64,000 nucleotides of DNA from positions 1,142,178 to 1,206,177 of the forward strand of contig NZ_JAPDOB010000001.1 in the NCBI RefSeq assembly GCF_026013565.1, given 5' to 3'. Positions 26,113-37,642 of this stretch are shown here, in pieces. The notes under the pieces are model-generated. The model saw only the letters and a list, made by a program, of their open reading frames with translations. It made no database searches and was not told the origin of the DNA. Numbering within the stretch: position 1 is the first letter of the stretch; each line of letters opens with the position of its first letter. This stretch comes from Sphingomonas arvum. Lineage in GTDB: Bacteria > Pseudomonadota > Alphaproteobacteria > Sphingomonadales > Sphingomonadaceae. Made by a program: the position numbers and the translations under genes.

Positions 26113-27422
26113 TGGGCTATACCGGGCCCCTCGCGGACAAGGACCGCATCTTCACCAACGTCTACGGCTTCCAGTCGCCTGACCTCAAGGCGGCGCAGGC
26201 GCGTGGCGACTGGGACAACACCAAGGCGCTGATGGCGCTTGGGCAAGACAAGATCATTGACGAGATCAAGGCGTCGGGCCTGCGCGGCCGCGGCGGCGCC
26301 GGTTTCCCGACCGGCATGAAGTGGAGCTTCATGCCCAAGGAGCCCAAGCCCGGTAAGCCGAACTTCCTGGTCATCAACGCCGACGAGTCCGAGCCGGGCA
26401 GCTGCAAGGACCGCGAGATCCTGCGCCACGACCCGCACAAGCTGGTCGAAGGCGCGCTGATCGCCGGCTTCGCGATGCGCGCGCGGGCCGCCTACGTCTA
26501 CGTCCGCGGCGAGTTCATCGAGGAAGCCGCCGCTCTCGAGCGCGCGGTCAAGGAAGCCTACGGCGCCGGCCTGCTCGGCAAGAACGCGGCCGGCTCCGGC
26601 TACGACTACGACCTGTTCGTCCATCGCGGCGCGGGCGCCTACATCTGCGGCGAGGAAACCGCGATGCTGGAGAGCCTGGAAGGCAAGATGGGCCGGCCGC
26701 GCCTGAAGCCGCCGTTCCCGGCCGGCGCGGGCCTCTATGGCTGCCCGACGACGGTCAACAACGTTGAATCAATCGCCGTCGTCCCGACCATCCTTCGCCG
26801 TGGCGCCAGCTGGTTCGCCGGCTTTGGCAACCCGAAAAACGAAGGGACCAAGCTGTTCCAGATCTCAGGGCATGTGAACACGCCCTGCGTGGTTGAGGAA
26901 ACCATGTCGATCAGCTTCCGCGAGCTGATCGAGCGTCATGCTGGAGGCATTCGCGGTGGCTGGGACAATCTCCTGGCGGTGATTCCTGGTGGCTCGTCTG
27001 TGCCGTTGGTCCCGGCGGCCGAGATCATGGACGCACCGATGGACTTCGACGGGCTCAAGGCGCTCGGTTCCGGCCTTGGCACCGCCGCGATCATCGTCAT
27101 GGACAAGTCCACCGACATCGTCCGCGCGATCAGCCGCATCAGCTATTTCTACAAGCACGAGAGTTGCGGCCAGTGCACCCCGTGCCGTGAAGGCACCGGC
27201 TGGATGTGGCGCATCATGGAGCGCCTGCGCGAGGGCGAGGCGAGCGTCGACATGATCGACCGCCTGCACGACGTTACCAAGCAGGTTGAAGGCCACACCA
27301 TCTGCGCCCTGGGCGACGCCGCCGCCTGGCCGATCCAGGGCCTCATCCGCCACTTCCGCCCCGAACTGGAGCGCCGCATCGCCGAACGGAACGGCGGCGG
27401 CATGCTTGAGGCTGCCGAGTAA
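26112..27422 (+). CDS. nuoF: NADH-quinone oxidoreductase subunit F
   Basis: NADH-binding subunit with FMN and cluster N3. The 436 residues contain the FMN loop [16 protein letters not shown], the NADH-binding segment [19 protein letters not shown], and the N3 ligands [12 protein letters not shown] with a fourth Cys in [17 protein letters not shown] nine bases before the ATG lies inside the preceding small ORF. One-base overlap with nuoG. Confidence 0.97.
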   Translation: MGYTGPLADKDRIFTNVYGFQSPDLKAAQARGDWDNTKALMALGQDKIIDEIKASGLRGRGGAGFPTGMKWSFMPKEPKPGKPNFLVINADESEPGSCKDREILRHDPHKLVEGALIAGFAMRARAAYVYVRGEFIEEAAALERAVKEAYGAGLLGKNAAGSGYDYDLFVHRGAGAYICGEETAMLESLEGKMGRPRLKPPFPAGAGLYGCPTTVNNVESIAVVPTILRRGASWFAGFGNPKNEGTKLFQISGHVNTPCVVEETMSISFRELIERHAGGIRGGWDNLLAVIPGGSSVPLVPAAEIMDAPMDFDGLKALGSGLGTAAIIVMDKSTDIVRAISRISYFYKHESCGQCTPCREGTGWMWRIMERLREGEASVDMIDRLHDVTKQVEGHTICALGDAAAWPIQGLIRHFRPELERRIAERNGGGMLEAAE

Positions 27423-29434
27423 TGCCCAAAGTCACTGTCGACGGACAGGAAATCGAGGTTCCCGCGGGCGCGACCGTGCTGCAGGCGTGCGAGCTTGCCG
27501 GCAAGGAGATCCCCCGCTTCTGCTACCATGAGCGGCTGAGCATCGCCGGCAACTGCCGCATGTGCCTAGTTGAGGTCGCGCCGGGCCCGCCCAAGCCGCA
27601 GGCGAGCTGCGCTCTGCCTGCGGCCGACAACCAGGTGATCCGCACCGACACCGCCATGGTCAAGAAGGCGCGCGAAGGGGTGATGGAGTTCCTCCTCATC
27701 AATCACCCGCTCGACTGTCCGATCTGCGATCAGGGCGGCGAGTGCGACCTGCAGGACCAGGCCATGGCATACGGCCGCAGCATGTCGCGCTTCGACGAGA
27801 ACAAGCGCTCGGTCGACGACAAGTACATGGGACCGATCATCAAGACGGCCATGACCCGCTGCATCCAGTGCACCCGCTGCGTGCGCTTCGCCGAAGAAGT
27901 GGCGGGCACTCCTGAGGTTGGTTTGCTGTATCGCGGCGAGGACCTGCAGATCACTGCGTACTTGGAACGCGCGCTGACCAGCGAGCTGTCCGGCAACCTC
28001 GCCGACCTTTGCCCGGTCGGCGCGCTGCTCCAGGCGCCGCAGAGCTTTGAAGTGCGGCCGTGGGAGCTGCGCAAGGTGCCCGGCATCGACGTCATGGACG
28101 CGGTCGGCTCCAACATCCGCTTCGACCTGCGCGGTCCGCAGGTGATGCGCATCCTGCCGCGCATCAACGAGGACGTGAACGAGGAGTGGATCAGCGACAA
28201 GACCCGGCACCACGCCGACGCGCTGGTCCGCAACCGGCTGGACCGCCCGTGGGTGCGGGTTGAGGGCAAGCTCCAGCCCACTGATTGGGCCGAGGCGCTG
28301 CAAATTCTGGCCGATCGGCTCGAGGACGCGGGCGAGAAGGTGGCAGCCATCGCGGGCGACCTGCTCGATGCCGAAACCATGTTCGCCGCGAAGAAGCTGC
28401 TGGAAGGGCAGGGGTCGAACCTGCTCGAAGGCCGCCAGGGCGGGATGGACTATGACGTCTCGTCGCTGTCTGCGGTGGCGTTCAATTCCACGATCGCGGG
28501 CATCGAAACCGCCGACGTCATTCTGCTGGTCGGCTCCAATCCGCGTTGGGAAGCGCCGCTCGTCAACACGCGCATTCGTAAAGCCGTGAACCGGGGCGGT
28601 GCCCAGGTCTTCGCAATCGGCCCGATGGCCGACCTTGCTTATCCGGCAACCAACATTGGCGACGATCTGAGCCTCCTTGGGTCCTTGCCTCAGCACGTGC
28701 TCAACGCCTTCGCCTCGGCCGAACGCCCGGCGGTGATCGTCGGCCCCGGCGCGCTCGCGGCCGGAGCGCTCGGCGCCAGCCTAGGGCTGGCGAACAGCTT
28801 GAACTTGATCCGTGAGGGCTGGAACGGCTTCAACGTCATCCACACCGCCGCCAGCCGCATGGCTGGCCTGCTGCTCGGCTTTGCCCAGCCCGGCGGGCTA
28901 GCCGACGTCGAGGCTGCCGCGCCCAAGCTGGTGCTGCTGCTCGGTGCCGACGAGGTCGCTCCGACTCGGCTTCCCGGTGCCTACAAGGTCTACATCGGCC
29001 ACCACGGCGACGCCGGTGCCCGCCATGCCGATCTGGTCCTGCCCGCTGCGGCCTACACCGAGAAGCACGGCACCTGGGTCAACATGGAGGGCCGGGTCCA
29101 ACGCGGCGAGAAGGCGAGCTTCCCGCCCGGTGAAGCGCGCGAGGACTGGACTATCTTCCGGGCGGTCTCCGACCTGCTCGGCCGGCCGCTGCCGTTCGAC
29201 CGCTTCGACCAGCTGCGGGCCGCCATGATTGCCGAAGTGCCGGCGCTTGGGGCTGACGGCCTCATGGACCTGCCCTGGTCGCCGCCGTCGCTGCCCGTTA
29301 CCCCCGGCGGCCCGGTCACCCTGCCGATCAAGGACTTCTACCTGACCAACTCCATCTGCCGGGCGAGTCCGACCATGCACCGCTGCAGCGAGGAACTGAT
29401 CCACGGCCGCACCTTCGCGGAGGCCGCTGAGTGA
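27422..29434 (+). CDS. nuoG: NADH-quinone oxidoreductase subunit G
   Basis: Largest peripheral subunit, carrying clusters N1b, N4 and N5. The N-terminal ferredoxin domain has [15 protein letters not shown], then [18 protein letters not shown] (with the His ligand of N5) and [11 protein letters not shown], with a fourth Cys in DLCPVGAL. The remaining 450 residues form the molybdopterin-oxidoreductase-like domain. The 670-residue length suits the mitochondrial-like 75-kDa type and is shorter than E. coli NuoG. No N7 cluster motif is visible. Confidence 0.96.
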   Translation: MPKVTVDGQEIEVPAGATVLQACELAGKEIPRFCYHERLSIAGNCRMCLVEVAPGPPKPQASCALPAADNQVIRTDTAMVKKAREGVMEFLLINHPLDCPICDQGGECDLQDQAMAYGRSMSRFDENKRSVDDKYMGPIIKTAMTRCIQCTRCVRFAEEVAGTPEVGLLYRGEDLQITAYLERALTSELSGNLADLCPVGALLQAPQSFEVRPWELRKVPGIDVMDAVGSNIRFDLRGPQVMRILPRINEDVNEEWISDKTRHHADALVRNRLDRPWVRVEGKLQPTDWAEALQILADRLEDAGEKVAAIAGDLLDAETMFAAKKLLEGQGSNLLEGRQGGMDYDVSSLSAVAFNSTIAGIETADVILLVGSNPRWEAPLVNTRIRKAVNRGGAQVFAIGPMADLAYPATNIGDDLSLLGSLPQHVLNAFASAERPAVIVGPGALAAGALGASLGLANSLNLIREGWNGFNVIHTAASRMAGLLLGFAQPGGLADVEAAAPKLVLLLGADEVAPTRLPGAYKVYIGHHGDAGARHADLVLPAAAYTEKHGTWVNMEGRVQRGEKASFPPGEAREDWTIFRAVSDLLGRPLPFDRFDQLRAAMIAEVPALGADGLMDLPWSPPSLPVTPGGPVTLPIKDFYLTNSICRASPTMHRCSEELIHGRTFAEAAE

Positions 29435-30486
29435 CTGCGTTCTTCCAATCCCATGGCGCCAGCTACGAATGGGCGTGGTTCTTCTCCATGCTCATCGGCA
29501 TCCTGGCCATTGCCCTTCCGTTGATGCTGGCAGTGGCGATGATCATCTATGCCGAGCGCAAGATCTGGGCCGCTATGGCGCTCCGCCGCGGGCCTAACGT
29601 GGTCGGCCCGTTCGGCCTGCTGCAGAGCTTCGCTGACGGGCTGAAGGTCTTTCTCAAGGAAACCATCGTCCCGACCAGCGCGAACAAAGGCCTGTTCCTG
29701 CTGGCGCCGATCATCAGCTTCACCGTGGCGCTGATTGTCTGGGCCGTGGTGCCGTTCCAGACCGGCGTGGTGCTAGCCAACATCAATGTCGGCCTGCTCT
29801 ACATCCTCGCGGCAAGTTCGCTCGGCGTATACGGCGTGATCATCGCCGGTTGGGCATCCAACTCCAAATATCCGTTCTACTCGGCCCTCCGCGCCGCAGC
29901 GCAGATGGTCAGCTACGAGGTGTCGATCGGCTTCGTCCTGATTTGCGTGGTACTCTACGCCGGCACGTTCAACATGACCGGCATCGTCGAGGCGCAGCGC
30001 GGCAACATCTTCGGCGTCCTCAACGGCTTCGGCTTCAACCCGCTGCTGTTCCCGATGGCCGTGGTGTTCCTGATCTCGTCCATGGCCGAGACCTTCCGCA
30101 CCCCCTTCGACCTGACCGAGGCGGAGAGCGAACTCGTCGCCGGCTTCCAGACCGAGTACAGCTCAATGAGCTTCGCGCTGTTCTGGCTCGGCGAATACGG
30201 CAACGTGATCCTGATGACGGCACTCAACGCCATCCTGTTCTGGGGTGGATTCCTGCCGCCGGTGAACTGGGCGCCGCTTTATGTCATTCCCGGCATCATC
30301 TGGCTGCTCATCAAGATGATGCTGTTCTTCTTCATCTTCGGCTGGGTTCGTGCCACGGTGCCGCGCTATCGCTACGACCAGCTGATGCGCCTCGGTTGGA
30401 AGATCTTCCTGCCGCTCAGCCTCACCTTCGTTGTCCTTATTTCGGGCTGGCTGATGCTCACCCGCTACGGAGCTCTTCCGGCATGA
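29431..30486 (+). CDS. nuoH: NADH-quinone oxidoreductase subunit H
   Basis: Membrane subunit at the interface with the peripheral arm, forming part of the quinone channel. The 351 residues have about eight spans and the signatures [20 protein letters not shown] and [18 protein letters not shown]. It starts with GTG within GTGA overlapping the nuoG stop. Confidence 0.97.
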   Translation: MTAFFQSHGASYEWAWFFSMLIGILAIALPLMLAVAMIIYAERKIWAAMALRRGPNVVGPFGLLQSFADGLKVFLKETIVPTSANKGLFLLAPIISFTVALIVWAVVPFQTGVVLANINVGLLYILAASSLGVYGVIIAGWASNSKYPFYSALRAAAQMVSYEVSIGFVLICVVLYAGTFNMTGIVEAQRGNIFGVLNGFGFNPLLFPMAVVFLISSMAETFRTPFDLTEAESELVAGFQTEYSSMSFALFWLGEYGNVILMTALNAILFWGGFLPPVNWAPLYVIPGIIWLLIKMMLFFFIFGWVRATVPRYRYDQLMRLGWKIFLPLSLTFVVLISGWLMLTRYGALPA

Positions 30487-30971
30487 ACGCGGTCACTCAC
30501 TTCGTTAAGTCGTTCACCCTATGGGAGCTGGTGAAAGGTCACGCCCTCACCTTGAAGTACTTCTTCAAGCCCAAGGCGACGATCAACTACCCGTACGAGA
30601 AGCTGCCCATGTCGCCGCGCTTCCGCGGTGAGCATGCGCTGCGGCGTTATCCCAACGGGGAAGAGCGCTGCATCGCGTGCAAGCTGTGCGAGGCAGTATG
30701 CCCGGCGCTGGCGATCACCATCGAGGCCGAACCGCGCGAGGACGGCAGCCGCCGGACCACCCGCTACGACATCGACATGGTGAAGTGCATCTACTGCGGC
30801 CTGTGCCAGGAGGCCTGCCCGGTGGACGCAATCGTCGAGGGTCCCAATCTCGAATTCTCTACGGAGACGCGCGAGGAGCTGCTGTACGACAAGGCCAAGC
30901 TGCTTGCGAACGGGGACGTCTGGGAACAGGCGATCGCCGCCAACCTTGCCGCCGATGCGGCCTACCGTTAA
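30483..30971 (+). CDS. nuoI: NADH-quinone oxidoreductase subunit I
   Basis: Peripheral subunit with two 4Fe-4S clusters (N6a, N6b). Ligands are [16 protein letters not shown] and [16 protein letters not shown]. The 162-residue length and N-terminal [19 protein letters not shown] match the TYKY family. The ATG overlaps the nuoH stop. Confidence 0.97.
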   Translation: MNAVTHFVKSFTLWELVKGHALTLKYFFKPKATINYPYEKLPMSPRFRGEHALRRYPNGEERCIACKLCEAVCPALAITIEAEPREDGSRRTTRYDIDMVKCIYCGLCQEACPVDAIVEGPNLEFSTETREELLYDKAKLLANGDVWEQAIAANLAADAAYR

Positions 30972-30989
30972 GCGGCGCGCCAACTCCTC

Positions 30990-31601
30990 ATGATCGCACT
31001 TCTTGCCTTTTACCTGTTCGCCACGCTGACCATCGCGTCCGCCGTGCTGGTGATCTTCGCCCGCAATCCGGTGCACAGCGTGCTGTGGCTGATCCTCGGC
31101 TTCTTCAACGCGGCCGGGCTGATGCTCCTGACCGGGGCCGAGTTCATCGCCATGCTGCTGGTGATCGTCTACGTCGGTGCGGTGGCCGTGTTGTTCCTGT
31201 TCGTGGTCATGATGCTCGACATCGACTTCTCGCAGCTGCGCTCCGGCTTCAACCGCAACCTGCCGTTCGGCCTGCTGATCGCGCTTGTCCTGCTTTCGGA
31301 AATCGTGATTGCGATCTCGGCCTACAGCGCTGGCCCGGCCTTCGCCCATGCCAGCGGTGCGCCACCCGCCAATGCGCTGCCGAACATCGAGGCGCTCGGA
31401 GCGATGCTCTACGGCCAGTATCTGTTGCCGTTCGAGCTCGCCGGCCTGATCCTGCTGGTGGCGATGATCGGCGCGATTGTCCTCACTCATCGCAGCCGCG
31501 GCGACGCGCGTCCGCAGAAGGTCGCGCGCCAGATCCGCCGTCGCCCCGAAGATGCGGTGAAGATGGCCAAGCCTGCGGTCGGCGAGGGAGTGTCGCTGTG
31601 A
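30990..31601 (+). CDS. nuoJ: NADH-quinone oxidoreductase subunit J
   Basis: Membrane subunit with five spans. The conserved region [19 protein letters not shown] and the pi-bulge helix area [20 protein letters not shown] are present. The 203-residue protein ends in a basic cytoplasmic tail. Its stop overlaps the nuoK GTG start (GTGA). Confidence 0.95.
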   Translation: MIALLAFYLFATLTIASAVLVIFARNPVHSVLWLILGFFNAAGLMLLTGAEFIAMLLVIVYVGAVAVLFLFVVMMLDIDFSQLRSGFNRNLPFGLLIALVLLSEIVIAISAYSAGPAFAHASGAPPANALPNIEALGAMLYGQYLLPFELAGLILLVAMIGAIVLTHRSRGDARPQKVARQIRRRPEDAVKMAKPAVGEGVSL

Positions 31602-31903
31602 TCGGTCTTGCGCACTACCTCACCGTCGCCGCCATCCTGTTCGTGATCGGCGTGCTCGGGATCTTCCTCAACCGCCGCAACGTCATTCTGATGCTGATGT
31701 GCATTGAATTGCTGCTGCTGGCCGTGAACATCAACCTGGTTGCGTTCAGCGCCTACCTCGGCGACCTCAAGGGCCAAGTGTTCGCCATGTTCGTCCTGAC
31801 CGTCGCCGCCGCCGAGGCCGCGATCGGGCTCGCGATCATGGTGATCTTCTTCCGCCGTCGCGGCACTATCGCCATCGACGCCGCCGACCAGATGCGCGGA
31901 TAA
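31598..31903 (+). CDS. nuoK: NADH-quinone oxidoreductase subunit K
   Basis: Small proton-channel subunit of 101 residues and three spans. The two conserved membrane Glu are visible in [20 protein letters not shown] and [18 protein letters not shown] start overlapping nuoJ. Confidence 0.96.
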   Translation: MIGLAHYLTVAAILFVIGVLGIFLNRRNVILMLMCIELLLLAVNINLVAFSAYLGDLKGQVFAMFVLTVAAAEAAIGLAIMVIFFRRRGTIAIDAADQMRG

Positions 31904-31906
31904 CTC

Positions 31907-33973
31907 ATGCACCCGATCGTTCCCCTTGTTTTCCTGCCGCTGCTGGCTGCCATCGTCGCGGGCCTTGGCGGGCGGCTGATCGGCAACACGCCGGCGAAGG
32001 TGGTCACCACCGGCGCGCTGTTCATCTCGGCCGCGCTTGCGTGGCCGATCTTCATCTCGTTCCTGAGCGGCAGTGCCGAGGCGCAGGTCGTGCCGGTGCT
32101 GGAGTGGATCAACTCCGGCAACCTGCAGGTGGCCTGGTCGCTCCGGGTCGACGCGCTGACGGCGGTGATGCTGGTGGTGATCACCACCGTGTCCAGCCTC
32201 GTGCACCTGTACAGCTGGGGCTACATGGCCGAGGACCCCAGCCAGCCGCGCTTCTTCGCCTATCTGTCGCTGTTCACCTTCGCCATGCTGATGCTGGTGA
32301 CGGCCGACAGCCTCATCCAGATGTTCTTCGGCTGGGAAGGGGTCGGCCTCGCGTCCTACCTGCTGATTGGCTTCTGGTACTACAAGCCGTCGGCCAACGC
32401 CGCGGCGATCAAGGCGTTTGTAGTCAACCGCGTCGGGGACTTCGGGTTCAGCCTTGGCATTTTCGGCACCTTCCTGGTGTTCGGTACCGTGTCCATCCCG
32501 GCGATCCTCGCCGCCGCGCCTTCAATGGCCGGCGCGACTCTTGGCTTTGCCGGCTTGCGCGTCGACACCATGACGTTGCTCTGCCTGCTGCTGTTCATCG
32601 GAGCGATGGGCAAGTCGGCCCAACTCGGGCTCCACACCTGGTTGCCGGACGCGATGGAAGGGCCGACCCCCGTCAGTGCACTGATCCACGCCGCGACCAT
32701 GGTCACCGCGGGCGTGTTCATGGTCTGCCGCCTGTCGCCGATGTTCGAGGTGAGCCCGACGGCGCTCACCGTCGTCACATATGTCGGCGCGGCCACCGCC
32801 ATCTTCGCGGCAACGGTCGGCGTCGTGCAGAACGACATCAAGCGGGTGATCGCCTATTCGACCTGCAGCCAGCTCGGCTACATGTTCTTCGCGGCCGGCG
32901 TCGGCGCCTATTCGGCCGCCATGTTCCACCTGTTCACCCACGCCTTCTTCAAGGCGCTGCTGTTCCTCGGTGCCGGCTCGGTGATCCACGCCATGCATCA
33001 CGAACAGGACATGCGTTACTACGGCGCGCTTCGGAAGGAGATTCCGTTCACCTTCTGGGCCATGCTGCTCGGTACGCTGGCGATCACCGGCGTCGGCATC
33101 ATCCAGATCGGCGGCTTCCCCGGCTTCGGCTTCGCGGGCTTCTTTTCGAAGGACGCGATCCTGGAGAGCGCGTTCGCGAACGGCAGCGTCCATGGCAACA
33201 TCGCGTTCTTCATCGGCGCCTTCGCCGCCCTGCTGACCAGCTTCTACAGCTGGCGGCTCATTTTCCTGACCTTCTTCGGCAAGGCGCGCTGGGCGGGCAG
33301 CGAGCATATCCAGCACGCGGTCCACGGCGACCACCACGACCATCCGGACGAGGAGCATGGCGACAGCAGCCACAGCGTCGCGCATCCGACGGTCGGAACC
33401 GCGGGCTACCACCCGCACGAGAGCCCGTGGACCATGCTGGTGCCCCTGGCCGTGCTGAGCCTGGGTGCGGTGTTCGCCGGCATCGGCTTCGAACACTGGT
33501 TCATCAATCCGGAAGGCGCTCCGGAGTTCTGGCACGGAAGCCTCTTCTTTAACGAGCACCTGGCGCACGCTGCGCACGAGGTACCGCTGTGGGTGAAGCT
33601 CACCCCGGGCGCGGTGATGGTCCTCGGCTTCCTGATTGCCTGGAACAACTACATTCGGGATCCGTCGGCACCTGGCCGGGTGGTTGCCGCCACCGGCGCG
33701 CTCCATACCTTCCTGGTGAAGAAGTGGTATTTCGACGAGCTGTACGACGTGATCTTCGTTCGTCCGGCGCTCTGGTTTGGCCGCCTGTTCTGGCATCGCG
33801 GCGACGAGCAGACGATCGATCGCTTCGGTCCGCATGGCGCCGCCTATGCGGTCGGCGTCGGCAACCGCATCACCGCCCGCATTCAGTCGGGATACCTCAA
33901 CAGCTACGCCCTTGTGATGCTGCTCGGCCTAGTTGCCGTCGCGACCTGGGCCATCATGCAGGTCGCTAAGTGA
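31907..33973 (+). CDS. nuoL: NADH-quinone oxidoreductase subunit L with His-rich loop
   Basis: Largest antiporter-like proton pumping subunit with the long lateral helix. The 688 residues show the conserved [40 protein letters not shown] and the Lys/His of the half-channels. An unusual loop at about residues 465-505 is dense in His and Asp/Glu ([20 protein letters not shown]), facing the aqueous side by its position between predicted helices. Starts three bases after the nuoK stop; GTGA overlap with nuoM. Confidence 0.97.
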   Translation: MHPIVPLVFLPLLAAIVAGLGGRLIGNTPAKVVTTGALFISAALAWPIFISFLSGSAEAQVVPVLEWINSGNLQVAWSLRVDALTAVMLVVITTVSSLVHLYSWGYMAEDPSQPRFFAYLSLFTFAMLMLVTADSLIQMFFGWEGVGLASYLLIGFWYYKPSANAAAIKAFVVNRVGDFGFSLGIFGTFLVFGTVSIPAILAAAPSMAGATLGFAGLRVDTMTLLCLLLFIGAMGKSAQLGLHTWLPDAMEGPTPVSALIHAATMVTAGVFMVCRLSPMFEVSPTALTVVTYVGAATAIFAATVGVVQNDIKRVIAYSTCSQLGYMFFAAGVGAYSAAMFHLFTHAFFKALLFLGAGSVIHAMHHEQDMRYYGALRKEIPFTFWAMLLGTLAITGVGIIQIGGFPGFGFAGFFSKDAILESAFANGSVHGNIAFFIGAFAALLTSFYSWRLIFLTFFGKARWAGSEHIQHAVHGDHHDHPDEEHGDSSHSVAHPTVGTAGYHPHESPWTMLVPLAVLSLGAVFAGIGFEHWFINPEGAPEFWHGSLFFNEHLAHAAHEVPLWVKLTPGAVMVLGFLIAWNNYIRDPSAPGRVVAATGALHTFLVKKWYFDELYDVIFVRPALWFGRLFWHRGDEQTIDRFGPHGAAYAVGVGNRITARIQSGYLNSYALVMLLGLVAVATWAIMQVAK

Positions 33974-35517
33974 CCGGATTTCCCATTCTCTCGACGATGA
34001 TCTTCCTGCCGCTGTTCGCGGCGCTCGCCTGCCTGTTCGTCCGGGCGGAAGCGGCGCGGTGGATTGCGCTTGGCGCGACCCTGGCGCTGTTCGTTCTCGG
34101 GCTGGTCCTCTGGGCCGGTTACGATCCGGCGGGCGCGCAGTGGCAATTTGTGGAGCGCGTCTCGGTTGGGGGCCGCTATCTCAACTGGGCGCTAGGCATC
34201 GACGGCATCGCCCTCATGTTGATCATGCTCAGCGTGTTTCTGATGCCGATCTGCATCGGAGCGAGCTGGCGCGCAATCGAGCGCCGTGTGCCGGAGTACA
34301 TGGCGGCTTTCCTGCTGATGGAAGCGCTGATGATCGGCGTCTTCGCGGCCCAGGACCTGCTGCTGTTCTACATCTTTTTCGAAGGCGGCCTCATCCCGAT
34401 GTACCTGATCATCGGCATCTGGGGCGGTGTCGAGCGGATCAAGGCCAGCTACAAGTTCTTCCTCTACACCCTGCTCGGCTCGGTGCTGATGCTGGTTGCG
34501 ATGCTGGTGATGATCGCCACTTCGGGCACTGGCGACATTCCGACGCTTATGGCCTACGACTTCGCGCCGGGGCTGCAATATTGGCTGTGGCTGGCCTTCT
34601 TCGCCAGCTTCGCGGTCAAGATGCCGATGTGGCCAGTTCACACCTGGCTGCCCGACGCGCACGTGCAGGCGCCCACCGCCGGCTCGGTGATCCTCGCCGG
34701 CGTGCTGCTGAAGATGGGCGGCTACGGCTTCATCCGCTTCTCGCTGCCGATGTTCCCGGAAGCGAGCGCTCAGCTCTGGCCATTGGTCTTCATCCTCAGC
34801 TCGATCGCGATCGTCTACACCAGCCTGGTCGCGCTGGTGCAGGCCGACATGAAGAAGCTCATTGCTTATTCGTCGGTCGCGCACATGGCGTTCGTCACCT
34901 TCGGCCTGTTTGCCTTCAACAGGCAGGGGATCGAGGGTGCGTTGATCGTCATGCTCAGCCACGGCCTAGTCTCGGGCGCGCTCTTCCTGTGCGTGGGCGT
35001 CATCTATGACCGCATGCACACGCGGGAGATCGCGAAGTACGGCGGCCTCGCCAACAACATGCCGGGCTATGCAGTGCTGTTCCTGCTGTTCACCATGGCC
35101 GCCGTGGGATTGCCGGGTACCAGCGGTTTCGTGGGTGAGTTCCTCGCCATGATGGGCACCTATGCCCTGTCCACCTGGGGCGCGATCTTTGCCACCACCG
35201 GCATCATCCTGGGCGCCGCCTACATGCTCTATCTCTACTGGCGCATCAGCTACGGCGAGGCCCGCACGGCCGACGCGAAGGCGATGACAGACCTTACCAG
35301 CCGCGAGTGGCTGCTGCTGGCACCGATCGCCGCCGTCGTGCTGTGGATGGGCATTTATCCCGAAAGCTTCATGGCGCCGATGCGCGCCGACGTGGGCCGT
35401 GTGCTGGCGCGGGTCGAGCGCACCGCGCCCGCGGGCGACAGCCGGCCGACGCGCGGCAATCCGGCGTTGGCCACGGCCGCCGCAACAGAACATGGCGGCG
35501 GGGAGGCCGCGCACTGA
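33970..35517 (+). CDS. nuoM: NADH-quinone oxidoreductase subunit M
   Basis: Antiporter-like membrane subunit of 515 residues with about 14 spans. Conserved elements are [38 protein letters not shown] and [18 protein letters not shown] start overlapping nuoL; TGATG overlap with nuoN. The C-terminal 30 residues are Ala/Arg-rich and not conserved. Confidence 0.97.
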   Translation: MTGFPILSTMIFLPLFAALACLFVRAEAARWIALGATLALFVLGLVLWAGYDPAGAQWQFVERVSVGGRYLNWALGIDGIALMLIMLSVFLMPICIGASWRAIERRVPEYMAAFLLMEALMIGVFAAQDLLLFYIFFEGGLIPMYLIIGIWGGVERIKASYKFFLYTLLGSVLMLVAMLVMIATSGTGDIPTLMAYDFAPGLQYWLWLAFFASFAVKMPMWPVHTWLPDAHVQAPTAGSVILAGVLLKMGGYGFIRFSLPMFPEASAQLWPLVFILSSIAIVYTSLVALVQADMKKLIAYSSVAHMAFVTFGLFAFNRQGIEGALIVMLSHGLVSGALFLCVGVIYDRMHTREIAKYGGLANNMPGYAVLFLLFTMAAVGLPGTSGFVGEFLAMMGTYALSTWGAIFATTGIILGAAYMLYLYWRISYGEARTADAKAMTDLTSREWLLLAPIAAVVLWMGIYPESFMAPMRADVGRVLARVERTAPAGDSRPTRGNPALATAAATEHGGGEAAH

Positions 35518-36944
35518 TGGGCAACCTCGCGCCGATCCTGCCTGAGGTAATCCTCGGCATTGCGGCCATCTTCCTGATGCTGTTCGCTGCCTTTGCGCGT
35601 CGCGGCTCCTCGGCGACGCACTGGCTGGCGGTGCTTGCGCTGCTCGGCGCATGCGTGGCGCTTGCGGGAGCCCCGCAGGAGAGCGGCCGCATCTTTGGAG
35701 GCATGTTCGCTGCCGACGGCTTCGCCGCGTTCGGAAAGCTCATCATTTTCCTGTCGGCGGCCGTCGCCGTGATCATGGCCCACGGCTGGTTCGATCGTGA
35801 ATTCGAACATAGCGGCGAATATCCGGTGCTGATCCTGCTCTCCGCCATCGGTGCCAGCGTGATGGTCTCGGCCACCGACCTGATGATGCTCTACATCGGG
35901 CTCGAGCTGCAGAGCCTGTCGGCCTACGTCCTCGCCTCCTACCGCCGCCACGACGCGCGCTCGGCCGAGGCCGGGCTCAAGTACTTCGTGCTGGGCGGCC
36001 TCGCCTCAGGCATCCTGCTCTATGGCATTTCGCTGCTCTACGGCTTCACGGGCGCGACCAGCTTTACGGGCATCTCCGCCGCCTTCGCTGGTGGCAGCAT
36101 CGGGTTCGGCTTGATCGCTGGCCTGGCCTTCACCCTTGCGGGCATTGCGTTCAAGATTGCCGCCGTGCCGTTCCATATGTGGACGCCGGACGTTTACGAA
36201 GGCGCGCCGACGCCGGTCACCGCCTTCTTTGCTTCGGGTCCCAAGATCGCCGCCGTCCTGCTCGGCACCCGCGTCTGCCTGGACGCGCTGGGGCCAGCAA
36301 CGGACCAATGGCGCCAGATCGTCATCTTCGCCGCGCTCGCCTCAATCGTGCTTGGCGCGGTTGCGGCCTACGGCCAGACCAACATCAAGCGCCTGCTCGC
36401 CTATTCCTCCATCAACAATGTCGGTTTCGCGCTCGTTGGTCTAGCCGCGGGCGGGCAGGGCGGTGCTCAGGCGGTGCTGTTCTACTCGGCCGTCTATGTC
36501 GTGATGACACTCGGTGCCTTCCTGTGCGTGCTGCGGATGCGCGATGCTGACGGCCGCCCGATGGAGAGCTTGTCCAGCCTGTCGGGCCTCTCGCAGACGC
36601 AGCCGCTGCTGGCGTTGGCGCTAGCCATGTTCATGTTCAGCCTGGCCGGCATACCGCCGCTATTCGGCTTCTGGCCGAAGCTGATGGTCTTCAACGCGGC
36701 AGTCGACGCCGGCCTGCTACCGTTGGCGATCGCCGCGGCGGTGCTGACGGTGGTCGGTGCCTATTACTACCTCAAGATCGTCAAGATCATGTACTTCGAC
36801 GAACCGACCGGCGCCTTCCAGCGGGTGCGCGAACCGGTGCAGACTGCGCTCATCGTCGCCTGCGCCCTGTTCGTCAGCCCGCTTGGCTACCTGCTGATCA
36901 ACCCCATCGGCCGCCTGGCCGCCAACGCGGCGAGCATCTTCTGA
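35517..36944 (+). CDS. nuoN: NADH-quinone oxidoreductase subunit N
   Basis: Third antiporter-like membrane subunit, 475 residues, about 14 spans. Signatures: LMMLYIGLELQSLSAYVLAS, FKIAAVPFHMWTPDVYEGAP and TNIKRLLAYSSINNVGFALV. It ends the complex I genes. Its CTGA end overlaps the putative birA start. Confidence 0.97.
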   Translation: MGNLAPILPEVILGIAAIFLMLFAAFARRGSSATHWLAVLALLGACVALAGAPQESGRIFGGMFAADGFAAFGKLIIFLSAAVAVIMAHGWFDREFEHSGEYPVLILLSAIGASVMVSATDLMMLYIGLELQSLSAYVLASYRRHDARSAEAGLKYFVLGGLASGILLYGISLLYGFTGATSFTGISAAFAGGSIGFGLIAGLAFTLAGIAFKIAAVPFHMWTPDVYEGAPTPVTAFFASGPKIAAVLLGTRVCLDALGPATDQWRQIVIFAALASIVLGAVAAYGQTNIKRLLAYSSINNVGFALVGLAAGGQGGAQAVLFYSAVYVVMTLGAFLCVLRMRDADGRPMESLSSLSGLSQTQPLLALALAMFMFSLAGIPPLFGFWPKLMVFNAAVDAGLLPLAIAAAVLTVVGAYYYLKIVKIMYFDEPTGAFQRVREPVQTALIVACALFVSPLGYLLINPIGRLAANAASIF

Positions 36945-37636
36945 GCCGGCTTCGGTTCGTCGAGCGGACCGGGTCCACGAACAGCGATCTGGCTGCCAGC
37001 GATCAAGCGAGCGAAGGCGACTGGCTGGTCGCGGCCGCGCAAGAGCAGGGCCGCGGCCGACAGGGGCGGGAATGGCGCAGCCCCGGTGGCAACTTCCACG
37101 GCTCGACGATCGTGCAGCTGCGGCCGACCGACCCGGCAGCGTCCAGCCTGGCGCTGGTCGCCGGCGTCGCCCTGATCCGCGCGGTCGAGCTTGCAGCACC
37201 AGCGACCGGCCTCCTGTTGAAGTGGCCCAACGATCTCCTGCTCGGCCCCGGCAAGCTCGCCGGCATCCTGCTGGAGCGCAGCGCCAACAAGATAGTAGCG
37301 GGCTTCGGCGTCAATCTCGCCGCCGCGCCAGACCTTCCGGACCGACCCACGGCGGCGCTCGCCCCCATCACCCTCGTCAGCCCGCAGGCGTTCGCCCCAC
37401 TGCTCGCCGCCGCCTTCGCGCGTGAGCTCCAGCGCTGGCGCGACGACCTGCCGGCAACCATCGGCTTGTGGCTGGAGAGCGCGCACCCGATCGGGACGGC
37501 GCTCACCGTCGACGGCGGCAATGGCGAGCTGGTCCGGGGTGAGTTCGGCGGACTCGAACCCGACGGTGCGCTTAAGCTCCGCTTGGGTTCCGGCGAGGTC
37601 CGTGTCATCCGTGCGGCCGACGTTTCGCTGGGCTGA
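36941..37636 (+). CDS. birA: Biotin-[acetyl-CoA-carboxylase] ligase, apparent CTG start
   Basis: Attaches biotin to the carboxyl carrier protein. The 231 residues represent a class I ligase without a DNA-binding domain. Motifs are VERTGSTNSDL, QEQGRGRQGREWRSPGGNFH (biotinyl-AMP binding), KWPNDLLLGPGKLAGILLE and a C-terminal SH3-like domain. The conserved N-terminus needs translation from a CTG at 36941, which overlaps the nuoN stop as CTGA; no ATG, GTG or TTG exists upstream in frame. The first conventional start, GTG at 37112, would delete the biotinyl-AMP site. coaX follows 6 bp later. Confidence 0.88.
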   Translation: MSRLRFVERTGSTNSDLAASDQASEGDWLVAAAQEQGRGRQGREWRSPGGNFHGSTIVQLRPTDPAASSLALVAGVALIRAVELAAPATGLLLKWPNDLLLGPGKLAGILLERSANKIVAGFGVNLAAAPDLPDRPTAALAPITLVSPQAFAPLLAAAFARELQRWRDDLPATIGLWLESAHPIGTALTVDGGNGELVRGEFGGLEPDGALKLRLGSGEVRVIRAADVSLG

Positions 37637-37642
37637 CGAACC

